From: Chitinophaga sp. CF418
GTDB lineage: Bacteria; Bacteroidota; Bacteroidia; Chitinophagales; Chitinophagaceae
DNA: 64,000 nucleotides
Assembly: GCF_900142925.1 (NCBI RefSeq)
Contig: NZ_FRCN01000002.1
Coordinates: 62,001-126,000 of the forward strand
Direction of reading: 5' to 3'
Shown here: positions 1 through 8,992 of the stretch, piece after piece
Layout: the number at the start of each line of letters is the position of its first letter
How positions within the stretch are numbered: position 1 is the first letter of the stretch
Program-made: the position numbers and the translations under genes
The notes under the pieces: generated by a model
Database searches by the model: none
What the model saw: the letters and a program-made list of their open reading frames with translations, nothing else
What the model was told of the DNA's origin: nothing

Positions 1-2258
1 TCCAGCCAGTGATCGGCTATTACATACGCTACCGGCCAGGCAATGATATTGGCGATCAGTATGACGGAGGTGTATTCTTTCAGGAACAGGTAAATGATAT
101 TGCGGGTATCGGCCCCCAATACTTTTCTTACGCCGATCTCTTTGGTACGGCGGGTGAGGCTGAATGCCACCACGCCGGCAGCCCCCAGCAATATAATGAT
201 AAAGTTCAGTGCAGTAGCCACATTAGCCGCCTGCTTCAGACGGGTTTCATTGCTATACATTGACTGAAACTTGTCGTCCATAAAGAAATATTCAAACGGG
301 GCATCAGGTAAGCGGGCTTTCCACAAAGATTCAATGCCGGCTACGGTCTTCCTGGCATCAGCAGTTTGCAGTTTGATACTGAGGAAACGGTAGAAAGCGC
401 CGGTATTCTGGGAAAGGAATATCATAGGTGCGATCTTCTGCTGCATACTTGTGAAGTGAAAATCCTTCACGATGCCCTTTACCCTGAATGTTCCCCCCTG
501 GGGGCCAACAGCCACTATCTGCTCTCCTACTCCTGTTTCCAGGTGTAAAAGCTTCACAGCGGCCTCGTTGAGTACTACATCTCCAGGGCTGTCCTGGTCT
601 GTAAAGAATGCGCCTGCCAGTACCTTCAGTCCGAAAGTAGCTGCATAATTTCCGTCAGTTACCAACATATCTACGTTCACAGCTGCATCATCGGTACCAC
701 CCCGGGGTACGATGCGTAAACCTCCTCCATTCATACCGTCAGGTACCTCATAGGAAACAGTCGCGCTCTTTACACCGGTATTGCTCATCATTTCATCCCT
801 TATCAGCTCTATACGTTTTAACCCTGCGGTATCCCACTGGCGTGGTACGGAAGAGATGACCAGCACCTGTTCCTTGTTATATCCCAGTTCTTTTTTGAAG
901 AAATAATCGATCTGCCGGGAGATATACAATGTGCATACAAATACCAGCACCGCCAGGGAAAACTGTATTACCAGCGAGCCTTTTCTGAACAATAATTCCC
1001 CTTTACCCACGGAGATCTTCCCTTTCAGTACTTTCAGCAGATGGCTGGCCGTCAGCACGAAAGCAGGGTAGACACCGGCAATCAATCCGACGACAGCCAC
1101 CAGCAATACATAAAACAACACCATCATTCCTGAGAATGACCATACATGAGGTAAGGTTTTGTTCAGCACCTGTCCGAACAGTGGGCGTAACAGTTCAAAG
1201 AAAGCAATGGAAAGAAAGGCCGCTATAGCAGTCAATACAAGTGATTCTGCCAGAAATTGTGCAATCAGCTGCTGGCGTTTGCCGCCAAATACTTTCCGCA
1301 AACCGATCTCTTTTAACCTGTATACAGAGGTTCCTATACTGATATTCACATAGTTGATCACAGCCATCAGCAGGACGAAGAAAGCAATGACTCCCAGGAT
1401 GTAGCTCATCTTTCTTACCAGTCCGTTATTCGTATCCAGGTAGAAGGTATCCATCCCCACCAGCTTAATACTCATGTTGTCTTTCAACTGCTGGTTGCAA
1501 TGCATGGCCACCAACTTTCTGATGGGCGCTGCCAGTTGTTCCGGCTTTACCCCTGGTTGCAGCTTTATATAGGAAGCCATGCTCACACTGTTCCAATCCT
1601 TGTCGGCATCCGGTGCAAGGAAGTATGCAACGTTCTGCATGGGCAGGAAAATATCAGTCTTAAAACCGTTGATGGTCGTCACCGTATTGAGGCGCGTTTC
1701 ACGTTTCAGTACACCGGTGACAGCATAGTTCTTTTTACCATCCCTGCGGGTATCGATAGTCAGGACTTCATCCAGTACATCTGTTCTGCCGAAAAATTTC
1801 ATAGCCGTTTCGGCTGTGATCACAATAGAATTGTCATCCCTGAAAGGATGGGCAGGGTCTCCCTGTATGAGGGGTAATCCAAAAGCGCTTATCGCTGTTG
1901 TATCGCCTGGCTGCAGCGACATCCGGAAATGGCGGTCCTTATAGGAGGCGTTCGCGCTACAGGGAAAAGTCCTGTAGTAATTGGCCACCAGGGATGGGTA
2001 ATTATCCTTTAGTGTTTTAGCCAGTGGCGCAGGCGTGATCAGCGGCATGTACATATTATCTGCCTTCCAGGCAGATTGCAGGTAATATTGTTGGGATAGA
2101 TCCTTCAGGTTACCGTTCACCTGGCGCTCCTCCCAGATGTATACTGCTATCAGCAGGGAGAAAGTAATGCCAATGGCGAGTCCGGCAATGTTGATGAAGG
2201 AAAATAGTTTCCGTTTAGCGAGATGCCTTAGTGCGATAGTAATGTACATGCCTATCAT
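1..2258 (-). CDS. FtsX/MacB-type ABC transporter permease (3' end outside window)
   Basis: Inner-membrane permease of the large Bacteroidetes MacB/FtsX family, expected to work with an ATPase and the adaptor encoded just upstream. The minus-strand frame stays open from an ATG at 2258 to the window edge (about 752 codons), so only the C-terminal tip is missing. An N-terminal membrane segment (FSFINIAGLAIGITFSLLIA) is followed by a MacB-like periplasmic domain. The first FtsX domain carries the motif GLRKVFGGKRQQLIAQFLAES near residue 320, and a second periplasmic domain and second FtsX core carry GVRKVLGADTRNI near residue 705. This duplicated layout is typical of about 790-residue permeases of the phylum. 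An ATG at 2249 is an alternative start. It lies 97 bp after the adaptor gene, probably in one operon. No ATPase gene is visible; it may lie to the left. The substrate is unknown. Confidence 0.9.
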   Translation of the reverse strand, partial: MIGMYITIALRHLAKRKLFSFINIAGLAIGITFSLLIAVYIWEERQVNGNLKDLSQQYYLQSAWKADNMYMPLITPAPLAKTLKDNYPSLVANYYRTFPCSANASYKDRHFRMSLQPGDTTAISAFGLPLIQGDPAHPFRDDNSIVITAETAMKFFGRTDVLDEVLTIDTRRDGKKNYAVTGVLKRETRLNTVTTINGFKTDIFLPMQNVAYFLAPDADKDWNSVSMASYIKLQPGVKPEQLAAPIRKLVAMHCNQQLKDNMSIKLVGMDTFYLDTNNGLVRKMSYILGVIAFFVLLMAVINYVNISIGTSVYRLKEIGLRKVFGGKRQQLIAQFLAESLVLTAIAAFLSIAFFELLRPLFGQVLNKTLPHVWSFSGMMVLFYVLLVAVVGLIAGVYPAFVLTASHLLKVLKGKISVGKGELLFRKGSLVIQFSLAVLVFVCTLYISRQIDYFFKKELGYNKEQVLVISSVPRQWDTAGLKRIELIRDEMMSNTGVKSATVSYEVPDGMNGGGLRIVPRGGTDDAAVNVDMLVTDGNYAATFGLKVLAGAFFTDQDSPGDVVLNEAAVKLLHLETGVGEQIVAVGPQGGTFRVKGIVKDFHFTSMQQKIAPMIFLSQNTGAFYRFLSIKLQTADARKTVAGIESLWKARLPDAPFEYFFMDDKFQSMYSNETRLKQAANVATALNFIIILLGAAGVVAFSLTRRTKEIGVRKVLGADTRNIIYLFLKEYTSVILIANIIAWPVAYVIADHWL

Positions 2259-2355
2259 GCTGCATATGATTTTTCAGGTGAGTGTCCATGGCGCCACCCC
2301 TGCCTGCTTGCAGAGGTTGGCACCGGAACTAAAACAACTGTAACTAACTGCCGGA

Positions 2356-3603
2356 TTAAAATACTAAAACCTCTTTGTCTCCGAAATTCTCATACGAAGA
2401 GGTAATCACCTGTTCGCCCTCCTGCAAACCTTCCAACACTTCGAAATACTGCGGGTTTTTCTGTCCAAGGGAAATATTACGTTTCACAGCCCTCTTACCG
2501 CCCTTGTCTACCACATACACCCAGTTACCACCAGTATCGGAGAAGAAGCCGCCTACCGGCAGTAAGATAGCCGAAGAGGACTTGCCCAGCTCCAGGCGGA
2601 TAGGAGAAGATTGTCCGCGGCGTATACCTTCCGGTGTTTCCTTTTCAAACTTCATGTCCACATTAAAACGTGCGTTCTTTATTTCCGGATATACTTTGAT
2701 GATGGACAGGGAATAACTTTTATTGTTGAATTCAAAAGTAGCTTTCAGTCCGGGGAATACCCTGGCAACATAGTGCTCATCTACTTCGGCACGCATCTTA
2801 AACCCGTCCAGGTCATCAATCTGGCCTATGTTCTGACCAGCGGTGATGCTACCTCCTACTTCTGCATCCACGGAAGACAGCTGCCCGTCAATGGGCGCTT
2901 TCAATACCAGGTTGTTGAGGTTCTCCTTCATCATCTGCAGGTTACGCTGCGTACGTGCGATGGTAGACTCCAGACGGTCTATCTGTATGAGGGCATTCTC
3001 TTCCTGGAAGCGCTGACTTTCTATTTCTATCTGCCGCTTCTTCACAAGGCGTTCATAATCAATCTTGTTCTTATTGAATTCCTGGCGGGATACGATCTTG
3101 TCGTCCACCAGCTGTTTGGTACGGTCGTACAGATCTTTGGCCTGCTCTATCTGGTAATCCAGGTCAGCAACCGTCTGCTGCATGGTGTAGCGGTTCTGTT
3201 TCAGGGATTGCCTGGTATTCTGTAACTCGTTGATCAGGCGGTAAATCTCTGTCTCATGGTTCACGAAGTCCATCATCAGGTTCTGGTTTTCGAGACGCAG
3301 GATGCTGTCTCCTTTTTTGACCATATTACCACCTTCGAGATATTTCTGGCTCACATATCCTCCAACGATGGCATCCAGCCGGATGGTTTTCAGTGGCAAT
3401 ACCACTGCCGTTACGGCTATATATTGATCAAAGGTCCCTTTCGTAACGGTAGACACGGTGATTTTATCCTTCTCGACATTCAGTTTCGAGCGGTGATCAG
3501 CAAATATCAGATTATACAGAAGTAACATCGCGACAACGGCCCCCCCGCTGATAAGGGAGATCCTCTTTTTTGACCAGTACTTCTTTTCTATTTTTCTGTC
3601 CAT
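2356..3603 (-). CDS. HlyD/MacA-type periplasmic efflux adaptor
   Basis: Membrane-fusion (adaptor) subunit that links an inner-membrane transporter to an outer-membrane channel. The 415-residue product has a single N-terminal membrane anchor (about residues 17-35) after a basic start. A lipoyl-like half motif follows (GGYVSQKYLEGGNMVKKGD, about 81-99), then a long alpha-helical hairpin rich in Q, E, K and R (about 105-235), the return lipoyl strand (LKAPIDGQLSSVDAEVGGS) and a beta-barrel plus membrane-proximal domain ending in VITSSYENFGDKEVLVF. It precedes the permease on the same strand, giving a MacA-MacB-like pair. The neighbouring divergent genes encode an NtrC-type activator and kinase, and a candidate sigma-54 promoter sits about 30 bp before the start codon. 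Substrate unknown. Confidence 0.9.
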   Translation of the reverse strand: MDRKIEKKYWSKKRISLISGGAVVAMLLLYNLIFADHRSKLNVEKDKITVSTVTKGTFDQYIAVTAVVLPLKTIRLDAIVGGYVSQKYLEGGNMVKKGDSILRLENQNLMMDFVNHETEIYRLINELQNTRQSLKQNRYTMQQTVADLDYQIEQAKDLYDRTKQLVDDKIVSRQEFNKNKIDYERLVKKRQIEIESQRFQEENALIQIDRLESTIARTQRNLQMMKENLNNLVLKAPIDGQLSSVDAEVGGSITAGQNIGQIDDLDGFKMRAEVDEHYVARVFPGLKATFEFNNKSYSLSIIKVYPEIKNARFNVDMKFEKETPEGIRRGQSSPIRLELGKSSSAILLPVGGFFSDTGGNWVYVVDKGGKRAVKRNISLGQKNPQYFEVLEGLQEGEQVITSSYENFGDKEVLVF

Positions 3604-3631
3604 AGGTTAAACTAAATTCCTGTTCCAGGTA

Positions 3632-3648
3632 AGACAACCGGCATGCCA
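3632..3648 (-). promoter_or_regulatory. candidate sigma-54 (-24/-12) promoter for the efflux adaptor gene
   Basis: Read on the minus strand the sequence is TGGCAT-GCCGG-TTGT-CT. The sigma-54 consensus is TGGCAC-N5-TTGC-W, so the GG of the -24 box, the spacing and the TTG are present, but the final C of the invariant -12 GC is T. The -12 box lies about 30 bp before the adaptor start codon, leaving a short leader. The divergent neighbour is an NtrC-type sigma-54 activator, which makes the match more credible. Inference only. Confidence 0.35.
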
Positions 3649-3888
3649 AAGCAGGAAACTCAATACCACAAAGGGATTTCGGCAGTACTCCCTATTTTTA
3701 TCGTCCTGTAGCGCACACGGGACGTTCATTTCCGGACAATTTCCATGAAGCCCTCCATGGGCCGCAGGAAAACCGAAATCTTTTTATAATATTGCCAGTG
3801 GCCGCATCCGCCAGGGCTGTCATTCCACTCCTCCTGTCAGGAACACTGTTTGCGGATCATTTGCAAAAACAACAGACAAGATCTTATT

Positions 3889-5241
3889 ATGACTACACCG
3901 TTGCCCGGTAAAATTCTTATTGTAGATGATGACATGGACGTGCTCAGAGCTGCCCGGTTGTTATTGAAACGTCACTTCGAACAGGTTGACTTTGAACGTA
4001 ATCCACAGAAGATACCTTACCTCGTGTCCAATTTCGAGTATGATGTGATACTGCTGGATATGAACTTCACCCGCGACCTGAGTAGCGGCAAAGAAGGTTT
4101 TGAGTGGCTGGACCGCATCCTGGACATCCGTCCTGAGGTGGCAGTAGTGCTTTTTACGGCTTACGGGGACGTAGAGATGGCAGTAAGGGCTATCAAGGCC
4201 GGTGCGGTAGATTTTGTACTCAAGCCCTGGGAGAATGAGAAGTTGCTGGCTACCATGCAGGGGGCTTACAATAAAAAACATGGCAACAAGGATAAAATGA
4301 ACGCTGCGCCGGCAAGCCCACAGTCGGATGTACATATTATCGGCAACAGCCCCGCCATGTTACAGGTGCTGGACACCGTAAACAGGGTAGCGGCTACAGA
4401 CGCCAATGTGCTGATACTGGGGGAGAACGGCACGGGAAAGGATCTGCTGGCCCGGCATATCCACCAGCTGTCCCTGCGGAATAAAAAGCCCTTCGTAAGT
4501 GTGGATCTGGGCGCTATCAGCGAAACATTGTTTGAAAGTGAGCTGTTCGGGCATGTAAAGGGCGCCTTCACCGATGCCCGGGAAGACCGGAACGGCCGTT
4601 TTGAAGAGGCGAACGGAGGCAGCATTTTCCTGGATGAACTGGGGAATATTTCCCTGCCCATTCAGGCCAAATTGCTCACCGTACTCCAGAACAGGGCCGT
4701 GACCAAGGTAGGAAGTAACAAGACCATACCGATAGACGTTCGCCTGATCACTGCCACAAACAGGAACATACAACGTATGGCTGCCGAGTATCAATTCCGG
4801 CAGGACCTTCTCTATCGTATCAATACCATTGAGATTCAACTGCCCCCTCTGAGGGAACGTCAGGAAGACATCGTTCCGCTGGCAGAATACTTTCTGCAGT
4901 TATATGCCGGGAAGTATAAACGCTCGGTAAATTCCCTGCATGAATCGCTTGTGCAGCAGTTACGCCAGTATGAGTGGCCGGGCAACATCCGTGAACTGCA
5001 GCATGCCATGGAAAGAGCCGTCATCCTTTCACAGGGTAAAACCCTCCTGCCAAAAGATGTATTCGTGAAGAATGCCGTACAGGACCAATCCCTTAATACC
5101 GGCTACAACCTGGAGGAAATGGAACGCAACATCATTACCCAGGCCATGAGAAAATGTAATGGCAATATCACTGAAGCCGCCAGGGAATTAGGCTTAAGCA
5201 GGGCAGCCCTCTACAGAAGACTGGAAAAGTATAACATTTAG
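3889..5241 (+). CDS. NtrC-family sigma-54-dependent response regulator
   Basis: Transcription activator that, when phosphorylated, hydrolyses ATP to open sigma-54 RNA polymerase complexes. The 450-residue product has a receiver domain with acidic pocket DDD at residues 13-15, phosphoacceptor D57 (VILLDMNF) and the conserved lysine in FVLKPW. The AAA+ domain has Walker A GENGTGKD, the sigma-54 contact loop GAFTDA, Walker B GGSIFLDE and an arginine-rich sensor region (LPPLRERQEDI). The C-terminal Fis-type HTH is GNITEAARELGLSRAALYRR. A TTG at 3850 would add 13 residues, but the ATG at 3889 places the receiver start normally. The gene is followed after 8 bp by its probable cognate kinase. The likely target is the divergent efflux operon. 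Confidence 0.95.
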   Translation: MTTPLPGKILIVDDDMDVLRAARLLLKRHFEQVDFERNPQKIPYLVSNFEYDVILLDMNFTRDLSSGKEGFEWLDRILDIRPEVAVVLFTAYGDVEMAVRAIKAGAVDFVLKPWENEKLLATMQGAYNKKHGNKDKMNAAPASPQSDVHIIGNSPAMLQVLDTVNRVAATDANVLILGENGTGKDLLARHIHQLSLRNKKPFVSVDLGAISETLFESELFGHVKGAFTDAREDRNGRFEEANGGSIFLDELGNISLPIQAKLLTVLQNRAVTKVGSNKTIPIDVRLITATNRNIQRMAAEYQFRQDLLYRINTIEIQLPPLRERQEDIVPLAEYFLQLYAGKYKRSVNSLHESLVQQLRQYEWPGNIRELQHAMERAVILSQGKTLLPKDVFVKNAVQDQSLNTGYNLEEMERNIITQAMRKCNGNITEAARELGLSRAALYRRLEKYNI

Positions 5242-5249
5242 CGCTTACA

Positions 5250-6587
5250 ATGAACAAGTTCAGTGTCAATATATTACTGCGTATCATCTTACTCACGCTC
5301 AGCACTATCACCAGTGTGTGGGTATGGACGGCACTTGGCGCCTTTCCGGGAGTAGCCATGGGTATCCTTATCTCTATGCAGATATATGGCATGTACTATT
5401 ACATCAACCGGGTGAACAGGAAGCTGACCTTATTCCTGGAATCTATCCGGTATGAAGACTTCTCTATCCGCTTCAGCGCTGACAATAAGCTGGGGAAGAG
5501 TTTCCAGGCACTGAACCATCAGTTCAATGAAGTACTGGAAGCTTTCCGCCAGACCAGGGCGGAGAAAGAGGCGAACCTGAAATATATAGATACTATCGTA
5601 CAACATATCAGTATCGGCGTGTTGTCATTCGATGCCGAAGGACGAATAGAACTGATCAATCCGGCCGCCTTCCGCTTGCTGGGTATCTACCGCCTGCGTA
5701 ATATTTCAGAGCTAAAGAACAGCCATCCTGCCCTGCCCGAATACCTGATGGAAATACGGTCGGGCAATAAACTGCTATACCGTACCCGGCAGGAACAGCA
5801 ACTATCTATTCATGCCGCCAGCGTACGCCTGCAGGGGCGCCTGGTCAAGCTCATATCTATCCAGAACATCCATGCGGAGTTACAACAGAAAGAGCTGGAA
5901 GCCTGGCAGAATCTAACCAAGATACTCCGCCACGAGATCATGAACTCTGTCACCCCTATTGTGTCCCTGATCGGTACCATGCAGGATATTGTGGAACAGG
6001 ACATCTCACCTGAGGCCGCGCAGAAAGAGGCCATCGCCGATCTGCAGGAAGCGCTGGAAACGATCAAGAGCCGCAGTAAGGGTATCATGAATTTTGTGAA
6101 CGCATACCGCGACTATACCACCCTACCCAAGCCGCAGTTCACCCATGTCAACATCAAAGAACTGCTGACCGGGGTAAGTAGCCTGCTACTTCCGGAGCTG
6201 AAACAGGCAGGCATCTACTATCACTACGAGATAGAATCTGCCAGCGCAGAAATACATGCAGACGTAGCACAGCTGCAGATGGTACTGATCAACCTCATCA
6301 AGAATGCCATGGATGCACTGGAACAGACGCAGACGCCATCCATACAGGTAAAGGCCAGCATGAACAATCCCAACCAGGTGCATATCGAGATCACCGACAA
6401 TGGCCCGGGTATAGACGCTGAAGCCATGAATAAGATCTTCATCCCGTTCTATACCACCAAGAAAAAAGGCAGCGGCATCGGCCTAAGCCTGTCACAGCAG
6501 ATCATACAGTCCCACGGCGGACAACTGAAAGTGAGCCGCTCCGGCCATAATGGTACCACCTTTTCGGTTTTATTGCCTGTTGCCTGA
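5250..6587 (+). CDS. PAS-containing sensor histidine kinase (NtrB/NtrY-like)
   Basis: Membrane-bound kinase that should phosphorylate the preceding NtrC-type regulator. Two hydrophobic N-terminal segments (about residues 8-28 and 31-50) suggest a membrane hairpin with little periplasmic sensing surface. A PAS-like domain follows (about 110-200, IGVLSFDAEGRIELINPAAF). The phosphoacceptor is H228 in RHEIMNSVTPI, a box typical of this Bacteroidetes kinase group. The ATPase domain shows the N box (LINLIKNAMDALEQ), G1 (DNGPGID), F box (IFIPFYTTK) and G2 (GSGIGLSLSQQI). The 445-residue protein is co-transcribed with the regulator (8-bp gap). The signal is not evident; a PAS ligand or membrane state is plausible. 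Confidence 0.93.
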   Translation: MNKFSVNILLRIILLTLSTITSVWVWTALGAFPGVAMGILISMQIYGMYYYINRVNRKLTLFLESIRYEDFSIRFSADNKLGKSFQALNHQFNEVLEAFRQTRAEKEANLKYIDTIVQHISIGVLSFDAEGRIELINPAAFRLLGIYRLRNISELKNSHPALPEYLMEIRSGNKLLYRTRQEQQLSIHAASVRLQGRLVKLISIQNIHAELQQKELEAWQNLTKILRHEIMNSVTPIVSLIGTMQDIVEQDISPEAAQKEAIADLQEALETIKSRSKGIMNFVNAYRDYTTLPKPQFTHVNIKELLTGVSSLLLPELKQAGIYYHYEIESASAEIHADVAQLQMVLINLIKNAMDALEQTQTPSIQVKASMNNPNQVHIEITDNGPGIDAEAMNKIFIPFYTTKKKGSGIGLSLSQQIIQSHGGQLKVSRSGHNGTTFSVLLPVA

Positions 6588-6635
6588 AACCATTCAGACA
6601 TAGAAATCGTACTTTAAGTACCTTAATGCTAGTCT

Positions 6636-7337
6636 ATGCGCAAAGCAAGCTCTTTCCACCTGCTCTATGCTGCCACCTTATCAGTTCACCTGTCTGCCAT
6701 CTTTTTCCACCTGGATATTCTTACTTATGTTTCCAAGTTCCTGCTGCCATTTATATTAGCAGCCAGTTTCATTACCGGAACGGAGGGCATTCCCGCTATT
6801 TTCCGTGTATCACTGCTGGCGGCTCTGTTCTTTTCGGGCTTTGGCGACATGTTCCTGTTATTTTCTGAACAAAGTCCGCTCTTCTTCATCTGCGGGCTGT
6901 TCACCTTCATGCTCTCATTGCTTTCCTATATTGGCTTTTTCCTGAAGATCAGGTATACGAATTACCCGCTTCCATTATGTAAGTGGCCCTTCATCCTCGG
7001 GATGGCGGCAGGCATCATTGCATTCATTTTCCTTATGCTGCCTTATCTGGGCCAGATGACGCTGCCGATACTCTTTTTTTCCGTTATCGCCTATATCATG
7101 TTACAGTCTGTGATGCATGCCTTTCGGCTCAAAGATCAGCCATCGGGCTGGTATTCACTGGCAGGCGCCTGCATCTATATCGTTTCCTGCATGCTCATTG
7201 CCATTCATTATTTCTATCTCCCCCTTGAGATGGGCACTTTCTTTATCATGCTGACCTACGGGATAGCACAATGGGGAATGGTGACCGGCGGGCTCCGTTA
7301 CCTGCAGATGCGCCGGGGCTATGCCACCCCACAATGA
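6636..7337 (+). CDS. YhhN/TMEM86-family membrane protein (lysoplasmalogenase-like)
   Basis: Polytopic membrane protein of 233 residues with about eight hydrophobic segments. The spaced motifs KFLLPF near residue 35, FSGFGDMFLLF near residue 70, an internal GLFTFML stretch and the C-terminal TYGIAQWGMVTGG pattern are those of the YhhN (TMEM86) family. Some members of this family hydrolyse the vinyl ether bond of lysoplasmalogens. Bacterial substrates are usually unknown, so lysoplasmalogenase is a family label rather than a shown activity. The gene starts 48 bp after the kinase and ends 45 bp before nadB, all on one strand. Confidence 0.75.
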   Translation: MRKASSFHLLYAATLSVHLSAIFFHLDILTYVSKFLLPFILAASFITGTEGIPAIFRVSLLAALFFSGFGDMFLLFSEQSPLFFICGLFTFMLSLLSYIGFFLKIRYTNYPLPLCKWPFILGMAAGIIAFIFLMLPYLGQMTLPILFFSVIAYIMLQSVMHAFRLKDQPSGWYSLAGACIYIVSCMLIAIHYFYLPLEMGTFFIMLTYGIAQWGMVTGGLRYLQMRRGYATPQ

Positions 7338-7356
7338 ATGGGAACAAATTAAACCG

Positions 7357-7364
7357 TACATTTG
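7357..7364 (+). promoter_or_regulatory. Bacteroidetes-type -7 box (TACATTTG) before nadB
   Basis: The octamer TACATTTG fits the Bacteroidetes -7 consensus TAnnTTTG and lies 18 bp before the nadB ATG. I see no clear TTTG at the -33 position, so it is a candidate only. Confidence 0.4.
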
Positions 7365-7382
7365 GTGTTCGCTTGAGTACTT

Positions 7383-8981
7383 ATGCAACAGACAGATTTC
7401 TTAGTGATTGGTTCTGGTATTGCCGGACTTACTTATGCCCTTAAAGTGGCGGCAGCGTGTCCTGATAAAAAAATTACCATCATCACGAAAACACGTGAAG
7501 ACGAGACCAATACAAAATACGCACAGGGTGGAGTAGCCGTAGTGAATGATCTTGAGAATGACAGCTTTGAAAAGCATATTGAAGACACGTTGATTGCCGG
7601 CGATGGTCTGTGCAATGAGCAGATTGTGGAGATTGTAGTGAAAGAAGGGCCGGAACGTGTCAATGAGATCATAGAATGGGGCGCCAACTTTGACAAGAAT
7701 GCCGCCGGAGACTTCTCCCTCGGTAAAGAAGGAGGCCATTCTGAATTCAGGGTGATCCACTATAAAGACGTTACCGGAAAGGAAATAGAGCGCGCCCTGC
7801 TGGATGCAGTACATAAGAATCCGAATATAGAGCTGGTCACCCATTGCTTCGTGGTAGACCTTATTACCCAGCACCATTTAGGTTATCTTGTTACCAAAGC
7901 CATGCCTGATATAGCATGTTATGGCGTATATGTGCTAAACCTCCTTACCAATAAGATTGAAAAGATTCTCAGCCGCATTACCGTACTGGCAACAGGTGGG
8001 AATGGCCAGGTGTACCGCAGTACCACCAATCCGACCATTGCAACCGGCGATGGTGTTGCCATGGTGTACCGCGCCAAGGGAAGGATAGAGAACATGGAGT
8101 TCATCCAGTTCCATCCCACCGCTTTGTATCAGCCAGGGGTGAACAATGCCTTCCTGATCACAGAAGCAGTACGTGGCGACGGAGGTATTCTCCGTAATAT
8201 CCATGGAGAAGATTTCATGCATAAGTATGACCCGCGTCTTTCCCTCGCTCCGCGCGATATCGTAGCAAGGGCGATAGATAGTGAAATGAAGATCACGGGT
8301 ACAGAGTATGTGTACCTTGACTGCCGGCATATGGACCAGGAAAAGTTCGTTCATCATTTTCCGAACATCTATGAGAAATGCCTTTCTGTAGGTATTGACG
8401 TGAAGAAGGATATGATACCGGTAGCCCCGGCTGCACACTACAGCTGCGGAGGCATCAAGGTGAATGAATTTGGCCGTACTTCCATCAATAATCTGTACGC
8501 CTGCGGAGAATGTTCCAGCACAGGTCTGCATGGCGCCAACAGGCTTGCCTCCAACTCCCTGCTGGAAGCAATGGTATTTGCACACCGTTGCTACCTGGAT
8601 GGTGTAAACAAAATTGACAGCACTTCCCACAAGACCAATGTACCGGACTGGAATGCGGCAGGTACCACTGCACCGAAAGAGATGATCCTCATCACCCAGA
8701 GCCTCAAGGAGCTGAAACAGATCATGAGCGATTACCTGGGTATAGTGCGTACCAACGAGCGTATGCAACGCGCCAGTCGCAGACTGGACATCCTGCATGA
8801 AGAAACTGAATCATTATACGAAAGAACAGAGGTATCACCACAATTGTGTGAACTGAGAAACCTGATCACCGTTGGTTACCTCATTGTAAAAGGCGCTGCC
8901 TTCCGTAAAGAAAGCCGTGGCCTGCATTTTAATACTGACTATCCTGAAAAGAGTTCCCTGGTACAGAATATTGTGTTATAG
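7383..8981 (+). CDS. nadB: L-aspartate oxidase
   Basis: Flavoenzyme that oxidises L-aspartate to iminoaspartate in the first step of de novo NAD synthesis, handing it to quinolinate synthase NadA. The 532-residue protein begins with the FAD-binding dinucleotide motif VIGSGIAGLTYAL. It contains the signature TKYAQGGVA, the substrate loop region GKEGGHSEFRVIHYKDVTGK, RGDGGILRN, APRDIVARAID and the C-terminal flavin motif HYSCGGIKVNEFGRT followed by LYACGECSSTGLHGANRLAS. These separate it from succinate dehydrogenase flavoproteins, together with the absence of sdhB or sdhC next to it. nadA and nadC are not in the window. The next gene starts 11 bp later. Confidence 0.96.
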   Translation: MQQTDFLVIGSGIAGLTYALKVAAACPDKKITIITKTREDETNTKYAQGGVAVVNDLENDSFEKHIEDTLIAGDGLCNEQIVEIVVKEGPERVNEIIEWGANFDKNAAGDFSLGKEGGHSEFRVIHYKDVTGKEIERALLDAVHKNPNIELVTHCFVVDLITQHHLGYLVTKAMPDIACYGVYVLNLLTNKIEKILSRITVLATGGNGQVYRSTTNPTIATGDGVAMVYRAKGRIENMEFIQFHPTALYQPGVNNAFLITEAVRGDGGILRNIHGEDFMHKYDPRLSLAPRDIVARAIDSEMKITGTEYVYLDCRHMDQEKFVHHFPNIYEKCLSVGIDVKKDMIPVAPAAHYSCGGIKVNEFGRTSINNLYACGECSSTGLHGANRLASNSLLEAMVFAHRCYLDGVNKIDSTSHKTNVPDWNAAGTTAPKEMILITQSLKELKQIMSDYLGIVRTNERMQRASRRLDILHEETESLYERTEVSPQLCELRNLITVGYLIVKGAAFRKESRGLHFNTDYPEKSSLVQNIVL

Positions 8982-8992
8982 AAATTGATGAC

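Noticed and set aside
7935..8798. 287-residue minus-strand frame opposite nadB
   Set aside because: Shadow of nadB without motifs.
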